In this document: piece by piece, positions 8,931 through 17,006 of the stretch | Position numbering within the stretch: position 1 is the stretch's first letter | Layout: every line of letters begins with the position of its first letter | Source of the DNA: Desnuesiella massiliensis | GTDB taxonomy: Bacteria; Bacillota; Clostridia; Clostridiales; Clostridiaceae | DNA length: 64,000 nt | Assembly (NCBI RefSeq): GCF_001403615.1 | Contig: NZ_LN879457.1 | Coordinates: forward strand, 248,001-312,000 | Direction: 5' to 3' | The notes under the pieces: generated by a model | Databases searched by the model: none | Seen by the model: only the letters and a program-made list of their open reading frames with translations | What the model was told of the DNA's origin: nothing | Position numbers and translations under genes: made by a program

Positions 8931-8958
8931 GCTTAAAACTATTAAGGGGGAAACTTTT

Positions 8959-9543
8959 ATGAACCTAACAATAAGACCATTGTCTTCAGACTTGCTTGAA
9001 GATTACCTTTATTTCTTTGACGAAGTCGCTTTTGTAGATAATCCTCACTGGAGAGGTTGCTATTGTACCTATTATCATTTTAACGTAAGCAACAATGAAT
9101 GGATAAAAAGGACAAAGGAGTATAACAGAGAAGCAGCGAAAACTTTAATAAAAGAGGAAAAGTTATCAGGGTACTTAGCATATATTGATAATAAGCCTGT
9201 AGGATGGTGTAATGTAAATCTTAAAGCTAATTATAGCAGACTGCTTTCTGTGAAAGAGATAGTAGAAGCTGAGGAAGGTTTAAGCTGCTCCATTGTATGT
9301 TTTGTAATTGCTCCAGAATATAGGGGGAAGGGATTAGCCAGCAAAATTCTAGAGCAAATATGTAAGGATTATTCTCATAAGGACTTCGATTATATAGAAG
9401 CATATCCTATGAAAGGAGATTTAAGCAATGCTCATCAATACCACGGACCTTTTTCTATGTATATGAATTCTGGATTCACAATCTGTAAAGAGCTAGATAC
9501 ATATTATATTGTTAAAAAGAACTTAAAGAATAATGCCCTTTAA
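8959..9543 (+). CDS. GNAT family N-acetyltransferase
   Basis: 194 residues. The early motif 'CYCTYYHFN' and the core 'SCSIVCFVIAPEYRGKGLAS' (acetyl-CoA loop R-G-K-G-L-A, about residues 112-131) identify the 'PEYRGKG' type of GNAT protein; 'FSMYMNSGFT' is the late motif. Start ATG follows AAGGGGG. The Cys/Tyr-rich N-terminus is shared by a group of clostridial acetyltransferases of unknown substrate. Confidence 0.8.
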   Translation: MNLTIRPLSSDLLEDYLYFFDEVAFVDNPHWRGCYCTYYHFNVSNNEWIKRTKEYNREAAKTLIKEEKLSGYLAYIDNKPVGWCNVNLKANYSRLLSVKEIVEAEEGLSCSIVCFVIAPEYRGKGLASKILEQICKDYSHKDFDYIEAYPMKGDLSNAHQYHGPFSMYMNSGFTICKELDTYYIVKKNLKNNAL

Positions 9544-9581
9544 TTATTTTATTTAATAATATATCATAGGGAGGTCGTGTC

Positions 9582-10223
9582 ATGGCATCATGGATGACAC
9601 ATGTATTTATTGCATCACAAATATATAATAAAGTTAATCAGGAAAAAAGTTTAGATAAGTCTTACTTTATTTTAGGAAATATAGCTCCAGATTTATGTCA
9701 TGATAGTGGGGTTTCTAAAGAAGATACTCATTATCAGGAAGAACTTTATGATAAATTAGATTTTGGAAAATTTATATACGATATAAATAAGTTACAAATA
9801 GAAGATGAAAAGATAGCTTCTTTTTTCAAGGGATATCTTTGCCATATGATCACAGATGACATTTGGCTATATAATATATACAATACCTGCTACAGATATA
9901 ATGATAATATTTATCATAATGAAGAAAAGAATAAATTAAAAGAAGAGGATATGGAAGAGTTAGATAAATATATAGCTAATTTAATATGTCCCAAGCATGT
10001 TAATAATTTAGTAGAAAATATAGATCTAGACATAATACCTAACTGGAGTTGGATAAACAAAGATATCATACAAGCCAATTGGACTAAGGTATTAAATTTT
10101 TTAAAGGATCTTAATCCTAAGGATGACTATAAGGTAAAGCACATACCTAAGAAGCTTTTAGACAGCTTTATAAATTTGAGTGTAAGGTTATCTATAGAAT
10201 ATATAGGTGAATTAAAGATATAA
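9582..10223 (+). CDS. Zinc-dependent phospholipase C-like protein
   Basis: 213 residues that open with 'MASWMTHVFIASQI' and contain 'LGNIAPDLCHD' near 31-41 and 'FKGYLCHMITDDIW' near 86-99. These His/Asp clusters match the putative metal ligands of the zinc-dependent phospholipase C / P1 nuclease-like family of Firmicutes. No signal peptide is visible, so it is probably cytoplasmic, unlike secreted phospholipase C; the substrate is unknown. Start ATG follows GGGAGGTCG. Confidence 0.65.
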   Translation: MASWMTHVFIASQIYNKVNQEKSLDKSYFILGNIAPDLCHDSGVSKEDTHYQEELYDKLDFGKFIYDINKLQIEDEKIASFFKGYLCHMITDDIWLYNIYNTCYRYNDNIYHNEEKNKLKEEDMEELDKYIANLICPKHVNNLVENIDLDIIPNWSWINKDIIQANWTKVLNFLKDLNPKDDYKVKHIPKKLLDSFINLSVRLSIEYIGELKI

Positions 10224-10256
10224 GGGTATCTGCAAAAGAAAGAAGGATATAAGTTA

Positions 10257-10745
10257 ATGGAAATTTCTATAGTAAGAATGAGTGAAAGATACGCAAGAAC
10301 TATTGTAAATTGGTGCTATGAGGGTCCTTATGACATATATAATATGGGTGGCGATGAAGAGGGAATTAGGGAATTGAAAGAAGGTCTATATTATGCTGCC
10401 CTAGCTTCTAATAATGAGCTAATAGGCTTCTTTTGTTTTGAAAAATGGGCTCAGGTATCAGCAGGAAACAGCTATGGTGCTTATGAAGATAAGAACTTTG
10501 TGGACATCGGATTAGGCATGAGACCTGATCTATGTGGACAAGGAAAAGGATACGAGTTTATTATAGAAGGCATAAAGTTTGCAAAGAGGACCTATGGAAA
10601 TAAAAATATAAGATTAACAGTAATCAAAGATAATATCAGAGCTATAAAGGTATATAAGAAAATAGGATTTATACCTATAATGGACTTTGAACGCTTTGAT
10701 AGATATGAAAATATAAAATTTATGACTATGAATTATATAATTTAA
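10257..10745 (+). CDS. GNAT family N-acetyltransferase
   Basis: 162 residues of the RimJ/RimL-like GNAT type. The core reads 'VDIGLGMRPDLCGQGKGYEF' (acetyl-CoA loop G-Q-G-K-G-Y, near 80-100) and 'AIKVYKKIGFIPI' is the late motif near residue 140. Start ATG follows AGAAGGA at good spacing. It ends at an imperfect hairpin (10767-10807). Confidence 0.8.
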   Translation: MEISIVRMSERYARTIVNWCYEGPYDIYNMGGDEEGIRELKEGLYYAALASNNELIGFFCFEKWAQVSAGNSYGAYEDKNFVDIGLGMRPDLCGQGKGYEFIIEGIKFAKRTYGNKNIRLTVIKDNIRAIKVYKKIGFIPIMDFERFDRYENIKFMTMNYII

Positions 10746-10766
10746 ATCGTTAAATGAGCTAACTTT

Positions 10767-10807
10767 AGCTTCTCAAAATACCAATACTCAAAGGATTTTG
10801 GGAAGCT
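10767..10807 (+). terminator. Terminator-like hairpin
   Basis: Arms 10767-10779 and 10795-10807 pair over 13 bp with one G-U; the loop is 15 bases and the tail TTAAAAT is weak. It lies 22 bases after the acetyltransferase stop codon. Confidence 0.4.
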
Positions 10808-10842
10808 TTAAAATATAAACAAAGGAAAGAGGCGGTCAACTA

Positions 10843-11034
10843 GTGTTAGGCTTTACAATTTGCTTTATAAGACAGAGAGATAAGGTACTGATTTAAATCC
10901 AGAAAACACAGGAATTGCTCGTAATGTACCTTTTTTTCTTAGAAAAGATGCTTTATGATGAGAAAAAATATGAACATAGATGTATATTTGAGAAAGGTTC
11001 GCTGAAGGCTGTAGAGCATTTAGATTTTAAATAA
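10843..11034 (+). pseudogene. Remnant of a Nudix (MutT-like) gene
   Basis: Starting at the GTG at 10843 the frame reads 'MLGFTICFIRQRDKVLI' and stops; this is the usual opening of a MutT-type Nudix hydrolase. About 120 bases later, in an open stretch ending at 11034, a tail 'YEHRCIFEKGSLKAVEHLDF' looks like the C-terminus of the same kind of protein. The Nudix box between them is gone. The 310-base gap 10746-11055 therefore holds a deleted gene copy plus a hairpin. Confidence 0.55.
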
Positions 11035-11055
11035 TTTTTTGGAGGGAAGGGTATT

Positions 11056-11223
11056 ATGGAGACCTTTGGAAGAGGTTGTCTTTATTGCATTATAGGAGTG
11101 GCTGTATTGATGCTTTTAGCTATGATGCTAAGAACCACTATTAATATACCTTGGTTCATATTTATACCGTTGGTAATATTAGCTTTTGTATATGCAAGCA
11201 AAAAAACTAATAATAGAAAATGA
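11056..11223 (+). CDS. Small membrane protein (55 aa)
   Basis: A short gene with a strong ribosome binding site (GGAGGGAAGG at 11041-11050). The product starts METFGRG and has two hydrophobic segments (about residues 9-26 and 31-48) joined by a short polar turn, ending in a basic tail KKTNNRK, which predicts a hairpin with both ends in the cytoplasm. It lies 21 bases upstream of the DUF2809 gene and is likely co-transcribed with it. Function unknown. Confidence 0.6.
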   Translation: METFGRGCLYCIIGVAVLMLLAMMLRTTINIPWFIFIPLVILAFVYASKKTNNRK

Positions 11224-11244
11224 TAGGTAAAGAAGGTACATGCA

Positions 11245-11640
11245 GTGAAAAGTGATAAAAGAAATAGAACTCTATACTTTATTTTTATAGTTATAACCAT
11301 GCTTCTAGGCCTAGGGTCTAGAAGATTTTCTTATATATTACCAAATTTTATAAGCAGCTTTTCAGGAGATATCTTGTGGGCATTAATGATGTTTTGGATT
11401 TTTGGCTTTATATTCAATAGTTTTAGAACAAGAAATGTAGCTCTGCTAGCTTTAACTTTTTCCTTTACTATTGAAATAAGTCAGTTATATCATAGTCCAT
11501 GGATTGATAATATAAGAAGAACTACCTTAGGCGGTTTAGTGCTAGGCTATGGATTCCTATGGAGTGATCTAGTATGCTATTCCATAGGAGTGCTTATGGG
11601 GGTTTTTATAGAGAAGCTATTAATACATTCTAAAGTATAA
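11245..11640 (+). CDS. DUF2809 family membrane protein
   Basis: 131 residues with about four membrane segments. The motif 'LGLGSRRFSYILP' near the N-terminus, 'GDILWALMMFW' and 'SFTIEISQLY' near residue 76 are characteristic of the DUF2809 (YjgA-like) family. GTG start at 11245 is supported by AGAAGGT seven bases upstream. Function of the family is unknown. Confidence 0.75.
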   Translation: MKSDKRNRTLYFIFIVITMLLGLGSRRFSYILPNFISSFSGDILWALMMFWIFGFIFNSFRTRNVALLALTFSFTIEISQLYHSPWIDNIRRTTLGGLVLGYGFLWSDLVCYSIGVLMGVFIEKLLIHSKV

Positions 11641-11671
11641 AAAGTACTTTAATTAAAAGGGGGCAAAGAAG

Positions 11672-12694
11672 ATGTTGCTAGATAAAAATGCAATAGAAAA
11701 AATAGTAAGCAAAATAGATGAGGAAAAGCCATTATCAGGGGTTATATCAGTAATACAACAGAATCACACTGTTTTTAATCAAGCCTATGGTTTTGCTAAT
11801 AGAAGTGAGAAGATAAATAATAATATCCATACTAAGTTTGGTATGGCCTCTGGATGCAAGGGTTTTACCGCAGTAGCTATAGCACAGTTGGTGGAGAAGG
11901 GTTTATTAAGGTTTAACAGCTTGTTAAAGGAATATGTAGATATCCCTAATCTTGATGAAGCTATAACCATAGAGCATTTATTGACTCATAGCTCTGGAGT
12001 GCCAGATTATTTTGATGAAGAAGTAATGAAGGACTACAGTGAATTATGGCTAGAAAAGCCTATGTATACCATGAAGAAGCCTTCAGATTTTATGTACTTT
12101 ATTAAGAATAGACCTATGGACTTTAAACCAGGAAGCAGCTTTAAATATAACAATACGGGCTTTATTATATTGGGTATAGTCATAGAAAAAATTACTGGTA
12201 TTAGTTTTACAGAGTATGTTCAGAAAAATATACTAGAGCCTTGTGGAATGGACAGCACAGGATATTTTTATATGAACAGGCTGCCAGAGAATACTGCTTA
12301 TGGATATCTAGAAGATGAGCAGGGAGGGTGGGAAGCAAATATTTATTCCATACCTATTGTGGGAGGACCTGACGGAGGAGCTTTCACTACAGTCATGGAT
12401 ATGACAAAATTTTGGAAAGCTTTAATTGGAAATAAGCTTTTAAGCCAAGAGATAACAAAGACTATGTTAACTCCTCAAATCCATGTGGAAGAGGAAGTAT
12501 TCTATGGCTATGGAATTTGGATAAATAAGAGAGAAGATAAAATCCTTAAGTATCACTTAATGGGGGGAGACCCAGGAGTAAGCTTTAGATCATCCTATTA
12601 TCCAGAGCTAGCTTTAGAGATTACTGTATTATCAAATAAAGAATACGGAGGCTATGTAGTTACAAAAGCTATAGAAAAATATTTAGGAATATAA
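11672..12694 (+). CDS. Serine hydrolase, class C beta-lactamase family
   Basis: 340 residues with the penicillin-binding/beta-lactamase fold. SxxK is Ser60-Gly-Cys-Lys63, YxN is Tyr159-Asn-Asn161, and a late 'HLMGG' near 295 takes the place of KTG. There is no signal peptide, so it is probably a cytoplasmic esterase or peptidase rather than a drug-resistance enzyme. ATG follows AAGGGGGC. It stands between the DUF2809 gene and a Nudix gene in a same-strand run. Confidence 0.8.
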   Translation: MLLDKNAIEKIVSKIDEEKPLSGVISVIQQNHTVFNQAYGFANRSEKINNNIHTKFGMASGCKGFTAVAIAQLVEKGLLRFNSLLKEYVDIPNLDEAITIEHLLTHSSGVPDYFDEEVMKDYSELWLEKPMYTMKKPSDFMYFIKNRPMDFKPGSSFKYNNTGFIILGIVIEKITGISFTEYVQKNILEPCGMDSTGYFYMNRLPENTAYGYLEDEQGGWEANIYSIPIVGGPDGGAFTTVMDMTKFWKALIGNKLLSQEITKTMLTPQIHVEEEVFYGYGIWINKREDKILKYHLMGGDPGVSFRSSYYPELALEITVLSNKEYGGYVVTKAIEKYLGI

Positions 12695-12751
12695 TAAAGA
12701 TAATGTGATTTACTTGAAATAATAGAAATACTTTTGGAGGGCATGATAATC

Positions 12752-13189
12752 ATGGAAGTTAAAACCTACAACTTAGGAGATATTAAGGATGAAGACTTAA
12801 AATTTGCAGTAATTTTTGCAAGGTTTAAAGATAAGTATGTGTATGTGCAGCATAAAGAAAGAACAACCTGGGAGATTCCTGGAGGGAGAAGAGAAATTAA
12901 TGAGCCCATTAACTATACAGGAGAAAGAGAATTAAGAGAGGAGACTGGAGCAGAAAAGTTTACTATAGTACCTATTTTTGAGTACTCTGTAAAGAAGGAA
13001 GGAGTGCCGATAAATTACGGAAGAGTATTTTATGCAGATATAGAAACCTTGGGAACATTACCTGATCTTGAAATAGGAAGGGTTGGTTTATTTGATGCAT
13101 TACCTGATAATTTAACCTATCCGCAAATACAACCTATAATATATGAAGAAGCGTTGAAGATACTTCGGGATAATATTTTAATAGATTAA
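12752..13189 (+). CDS. Nudix hydrolase
   Basis: About 145 residues. The Nudix box is intact ('GGRREINE' followed by 'RELREETGAEK', about residues 44-67), with 'WEIPGG' before it as in many MutT-like pyrophosphohydrolases. I chose ATG 12752, ten bases after GGAGGG; an in-frame ATG at 12743 is too close to that site. Substrate unknown. This is the second intact Nudix gene of the accessory region. Confidence 0.85.
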   Translation: MEVKTYNLGDIKDEDLKFAVIFARFKDKYVYVQHKERTTWEIPGGRREINEPINYTGERELREETGAEKFTIVPIFEYSVKKEGVPINYGRVFYADIETLGTLPDLEIGRVGLFDALPDNLTYPQIQPIIYEEALKILRDNILID

Positions 13190-13311
13190 AAATAAATAAG
13201 TGATATAATATTTTTAGATATACTTTTTATTTTTACCTTTCGTATAATATGTATCCATAAAAAGGATACTTCAATTAATATATTCTAACATGAGAGAGGA
13301 TGAAATGTAGA

Positions 13312-14319
13312 ATGAAAGTTTTAGTAACAGGAGGAGCTGGATACATAGGAAGCACTATTTGTTCAGCATTAAAAGACAATGGTCATGAAGCTGTTATTCT
13401 TGACTCACTTATAACAGGTAAAGAGGAATTTACTAAGAATAGAGTATTTTATAAAGGAGACATAGCTGATAAAGCAATTTTAGATAGGATATTTAAAGAC
13501 CATCCAGATATAGGCTATACCATACATTGTGCAGCCTTGATTGTGGTGCCAGAATCCGTGGAAAAACCTTATGAGTATTATACTGAAAATGTATCAAAAT
13601 CCTTAGAGCTATTCCGTAATTTAAACGCTTTAGGATGCAAAAATGTTGTATTTAGCTCTTCTGCAGCTATTTATGATGATTCATCAAATTTCATAGTGAC
13701 AGAAGAATCACCACTTAACCCAAGAAGTCCATACGCTCGTACAAAATATATGATGGAAATGGTGCTACAAGATTTTTGTAATGCCTATGGCATGAGAGGT
13801 ATCGCTCTTAGATACTTTAATCCTATAGGAGCAGACCCTAAAATGCGCTCAGGAATACATCTAAAATCCCCATCTCATTTGCTTGGAAAGCTTGTAGACG
13901 TAGCTCTAGGAAAAGATCCTGTATTTAAGATAACAGGCGTGGATTGGGACACAAGAGACGGCTCAGGTATAAGAGATTATATACATGTTTGGGACTTGGC
14001 TATGGCTCACATTAAAGCTATAGAGAACTTTGATAATATATTCAATAGCTCTAAAGAAGGTTCCTACATGGTAATAAACTTAGGTAAAGGTGATGGAGTT
14101 ACTGTAAAGGAAATGGTAGCTGCCTTTGAAAAAGTATTTAACCAAAACGTGAATAAAGAAGAAGCACCACCTAGACCAGGAGATGTACCAGGAGCTTATG
14201 CAAGCTCAGACAGAGCCGCGAAGCTTTTAGGCTGGAAAGCAGAATTATCCTTAGAGCAAGGTATAGAAGATGCACTAAAGTGGGCAGAACTTAGAGAAAA
14301 TATTTTAGGATATAAGTAA
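13312..14319 (+). CDS. galE: UDP-glucose 4-epimerase
   Basis: 335 residues of the extended short-chain dehydrogenase family, which interconverts UDP-glucose and UDP-galactose using tightly bound NAD. The NAD-binding motif 'VTGGAGYIGS' is at residues 4-13, the catalytic Ser/Tyr pair at 'SSSAAIYDD' (about 121-129) and the YxxxK of 'YARTKYMME' near 147. The ATG at 13312 is preferred because the GAGAGGA site is 11 bases upstream; the ATG at 13300 directly abuts that site. It may feed cell-surface polysaccharide synthesis. Stands alone, ended by a strong hairpin. Confidence 0.9.
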   Translation: MKVLVTGGAGYIGSTICSALKDNGHEAVILDSLITGKEEFTKNRVFYKGDIADKAILDRIFKDHPDIGYTIHCAALIVVPESVEKPYEYYTENVSKSLELFRNLNALGCKNVVFSSSAAIYDDSSNFIVTEESPLNPRSPYARTKYMMEMVLQDFCNAYGMRGIALRYFNPIGADPKMRSGIHLKSPSHLLGKLVDVALGKDPVFKITGVDWDTRDGSGIRDYIHVWDLAMAHIKAIENFDNIFNSSKEGSYMVINLGKGDGVTVKEMVAAFEKVFNQNVNKEEAPPRPGDVPGAYASSDRAAKLLGWKAELSLEQGIEDALKWAELRENILGYK

Positions 14320-14372
14320 TTTTTTTAAAATAAAATACTATGATCAGTTAACGGTCATTATTGAAAGCTATG

Positions 14373-14406
14373 AAAAACACATTGATACTTTTATCAATGT
14401 GTTTTT
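14373..14406. terminator. Bidirectional rho-independent terminator
   Basis: Perfect 15-bp stem (14373-14387 with 14392-14406) around a CTTT loop. It begins with AAAAA and ends with TTTTT, so it can terminate both galE and the convergent MFS gene. Confidence 0.85.
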
Positions 14407-14408
14407 GT

Positions 14409-15668
14409 TTAAATAGCAATTAAATTCCGAGAGGCTTTAATTAGCATTATTGCAGCAACCATTCTTATGATTCCTCCAAGCACTATTGTTATAGAAGTTC
14501 CCAATAAGTTAGATAATAAACCTGCAAAATAGGCTGAAATAGGTATAAGCGTCCATGTCATGAATCTGCTGGTGGATTGCACCCTTCCAAGGAGGGGCTT
14601 TGGAGTGATTGATTGCCTCAAAGTTACTATACATGGACTAATTAGTGATACTGCAAAAGTCCCTAATGCATTGCTCAGTACGAGAAGAATATAATTTTTT
14701 AAAATTCCAAAGATTATAATGGAGATTCCTCCCACCACTAAGCCTATAATTATTATATTTATATATGAAAGATACCTTCTTAAAAAATTTGTAAGAATAG
14801 AGCCTAATATAGCGCCAATGCCACCTATAGAAATTAAGAGTCCTATTTTTTGAGCATTAAGGTTAAGTACACTTTTAAAGTGAAAAACCATTACGGTTAG
14901 AAATAGTGTTGTCCCAATTGCTGAAAAAATTAAGGCAATATTGGTATAGAGCAGAACAGGAGTGTTAAATACAAATTTAAAACCTACTCTTAAATCCTCT
15001 ATTAGCTTTTTAAAAAATCCTCCAGATTTATAGGATTCTAATTTATCTTTTGTGCTAACAATATGTTCAGGTATATGGATAGATAAAACTGCCAAGAAAG
15101 TTCCTAAAAAACTTAATCCATTAATTAGCAGGGCGTATCCAGGATTATAAATATTTATAATTAAGCCTCCAATAGAAGGGCCTATTAGCATTGCCATGTC
15201 ATAAATTCCTGAATCCAAGGAATTTACAAAATGCAAATCCTCTTTTTCACATATCAAAGGTATTGAGGAGAATTCAGCTGTATTATAAATTTGTCCAAAG
15301 AATCCTAAAAGTAAGGCCCCTAAATATATATGCCACATTTCTAGATTATTTATGATATAAAGAAAACCCATTGCGCAAACTAAAATACTCCTTAAGGCAT
15401 CAGATATTAAAAGTAGCTTTTTTTTATTTACCATATCAGCTATGGTGCCAGTAATAGGTTGAAATATATTTGGTACTTTTTCTATAGCAGCAACAATACC
15501 CATCTGCACTACTGATCCCGTCACGTTATATACAATTAAAGGCAGAGTAATAAAATATACTTGATCTCCAATAAAAGAGATAAGATTTCCAATCATTAAC
15601 CTATAGATTGGTATTAATCTGCAAAAAACGGTTTTATCCATCAAAGGAAAATCGTTATTTTTAAGCAT
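14409..15668 (-). CDS. MFS transporter (drug-efflux type)
   Basis: 419 residues with about 12 membrane helices. The N-terminal part 'LIPIYRLMIGNLISFIGDQ' and the loop after helix 2 ('ADMVNKKKLLLISDALR', the MFS motif A position) match the macrolide/multidrug-efflux-like MFS group. ATG follows TAGGAGG. It lies 20 bases downstream of an ArsR-type regulator gene, suggesting that the regulator controls its expression. Transport substrate unknown. Confidence 0.8.
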   Translation of the reverse strand: MLKNNDFPLMDKTVFCRLIPIYRLMIGNLISFIGDQVYFITLPLIVYNVTGSVVQMGIVAAIEKVPNIFQPITGTIADMVNKKKLLLISDALRSILVCAMGFLYIINNLEMWHIYLGALLLGFFGQIYNTAEFSSIPLICEKEDLHFVNSLDSGIYDMAMLIGPSIGGLIINIYNPGYALLINGLSFLGTFLAVLSIHIPEHIVSTKDKLESYKSGGFFKKLIEDLRVGFKFVFNTPVLLYTNIALIFSAIGTTLFLTVMVFHFKSVLNLNAQKIGLLISIGGIGAILGSILTNFLRRYLSYINIIIIGLVVGGISIIIFGILKNYILLVLSNALGTFAVSLISPCIVTLRQSITPKPLLGRVQSTSRFMTWTLIPISAYFAGLLSNLLGTSITIVLGGIIRMVAAIMLIKASRNLIAI

Positions 15669-15688
15669 AGCAGCCTCCTACCAACCAA

Positions 15689-16732
15689 TTATTTTTCTAA
15701 ATATATTTTTAAATCGGATTCAATAGAAAAAAGAGCATCCTTGTTCAATTGATACATAGAATTCACTGTTCGTACAATCCGTACTGACCTTAATAAACTT
15801 AAATGATGGTGAACGGTGGACTTGGCCATATCTAGTTTTTCAGTTAATTCTTGAAGTGTTTTATCGCCTTCATAGAGAAATTTTATTATTTTAAGTCTCA
15901 CTTCGTCTCCCAAGGCTTTATATCCTTGAACTAAGGTGAAGGCTGGAGCATATGTGTCTTTATCATCCGTTAAGCTTTCATCACTTATGGGATAGTAGAA
16001 GATTTTTGTATTGATATCATCAGCTTCTACAGTCCAAGGTCTATAAATGTATTGAGGTATAAGAAGCACATCTGTTATAGTTGGCTCCGGCAGGTATGTG
16101 GTACCTATAGTCCATTCAACAAGTTTTTCAGCAGTAAGCTTTTCCATCATTGCGCTTTTAGTTTTAAAGTCCTTCTTAAGCATTGACAAGAAATGTGTCT
16201 CATCGGGCTTAATTATGACTTCGTACCATGCCTGCATTAAGGTTATAAGATGGTTCTTCAGTATATTAATTGATACATTGCATATGAACTCTATATAATC
16301 TGGAAAGAATTTATGCTTTGAGCATAGCTCAATCAATGACATCCTAGCTTTTATATCTCCTGAGGAAGCATCTTTTCTATTTTCCTCATTTTGGTTGCCT
16401 AGGAAAGGAAGAGAATAAAATCTTAAATCTTCCTCAGATAAATCTTTTATATATTGTAAAAACATATTTAAATTCTCGAAGTCCCTTGTATGGAGGAGTT
16501 GAAGTAAGGTCTTCCAAGTATTATGCTTTTTGCTACACTCCAATTCCTTTTTACCTTCAGAGGATAATTTATTTATGGCATCACTCCAGTATTGCTGAGG
16601 CTTCTCAAGAGAATGATGCAGCTCATCATAGGTAGAAGCTGCAATACCTAATGCACATTCCCACAGTAAAGAGTATTTTAAAGTAACTTTATAGGTTGTT
16701 TTTATGCCTGAGCTGATATTAAGAAGGTTCAT
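15689..16732 (-). CDS. ArsR-family transcriptional regulator with large N-terminal domain
   Basis: 347 residues. The last ~80 residues form a winged helix: 'YKALGDEVRLKIIKFLYEG' followed by 'LTEKLDMAKSTVHHHLSLLR', the typical ArsR recognition helix. The first ~260 residues are a helical ligand or dimerisation domain found in other clostridial ArsR regulators (DUF5937-type is possible). It is first in a two-gene minus-strand unit with the MFS exporter. The metal-binding ELCVCD box of classical ArsR is absent. Confidence 0.75.
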   Translation of the reverse strand: MNLLNISSGIKTTYKVTLKYSLLWECALGIAASTYDELHHSLEKPQQYWSDAINKLSSEGKKELECSKKHNTWKTLLQLLHTRDFENLNMFLQYIKDLSEEDLRFYSLPFLGNQNEENRKDASSGDIKARMSLIELCSKHKFFPDYIEFICNVSINILKNHLITLMQAWYEVIIKPDETHFLSMLKKDFKTKSAMMEKLTAEKLVEWTIGTTYLPEPTITDVLLIPQYIYRPWTVEADDINTKIFYYPISDESLTDDKDTYAPAFTLVQGYKALGDEVRLKIIKFLYEGDKTLQELTEKLDMAKSTVHHHLSLLRSVRIVRTVNSMYQLNKDALFSIESDLKIYLEK

Positions 16733-17006
16733 AGAATCAATCCTTTCAAATGATTATATAGAAATGAAAAATTTAACTTTAAGTATATTCTATAATAATG
16801 GAATATATAATTCAATATATTTCGAATGAACATTATGAAAAAGATTTGCTGCACCTCTTAAAAGTGAAGTAGATTCAATTAAAAGTGTATAAAAAAATAC
16901 TTATAAATAATAATAAATAGCAGGTAAGGTTATAGTAAGTGATACAAAAAATGCAGAAAACTAAATATCATATCAAGATAATAAAAGATTATAGGAGGAT
17001 AGTTTA

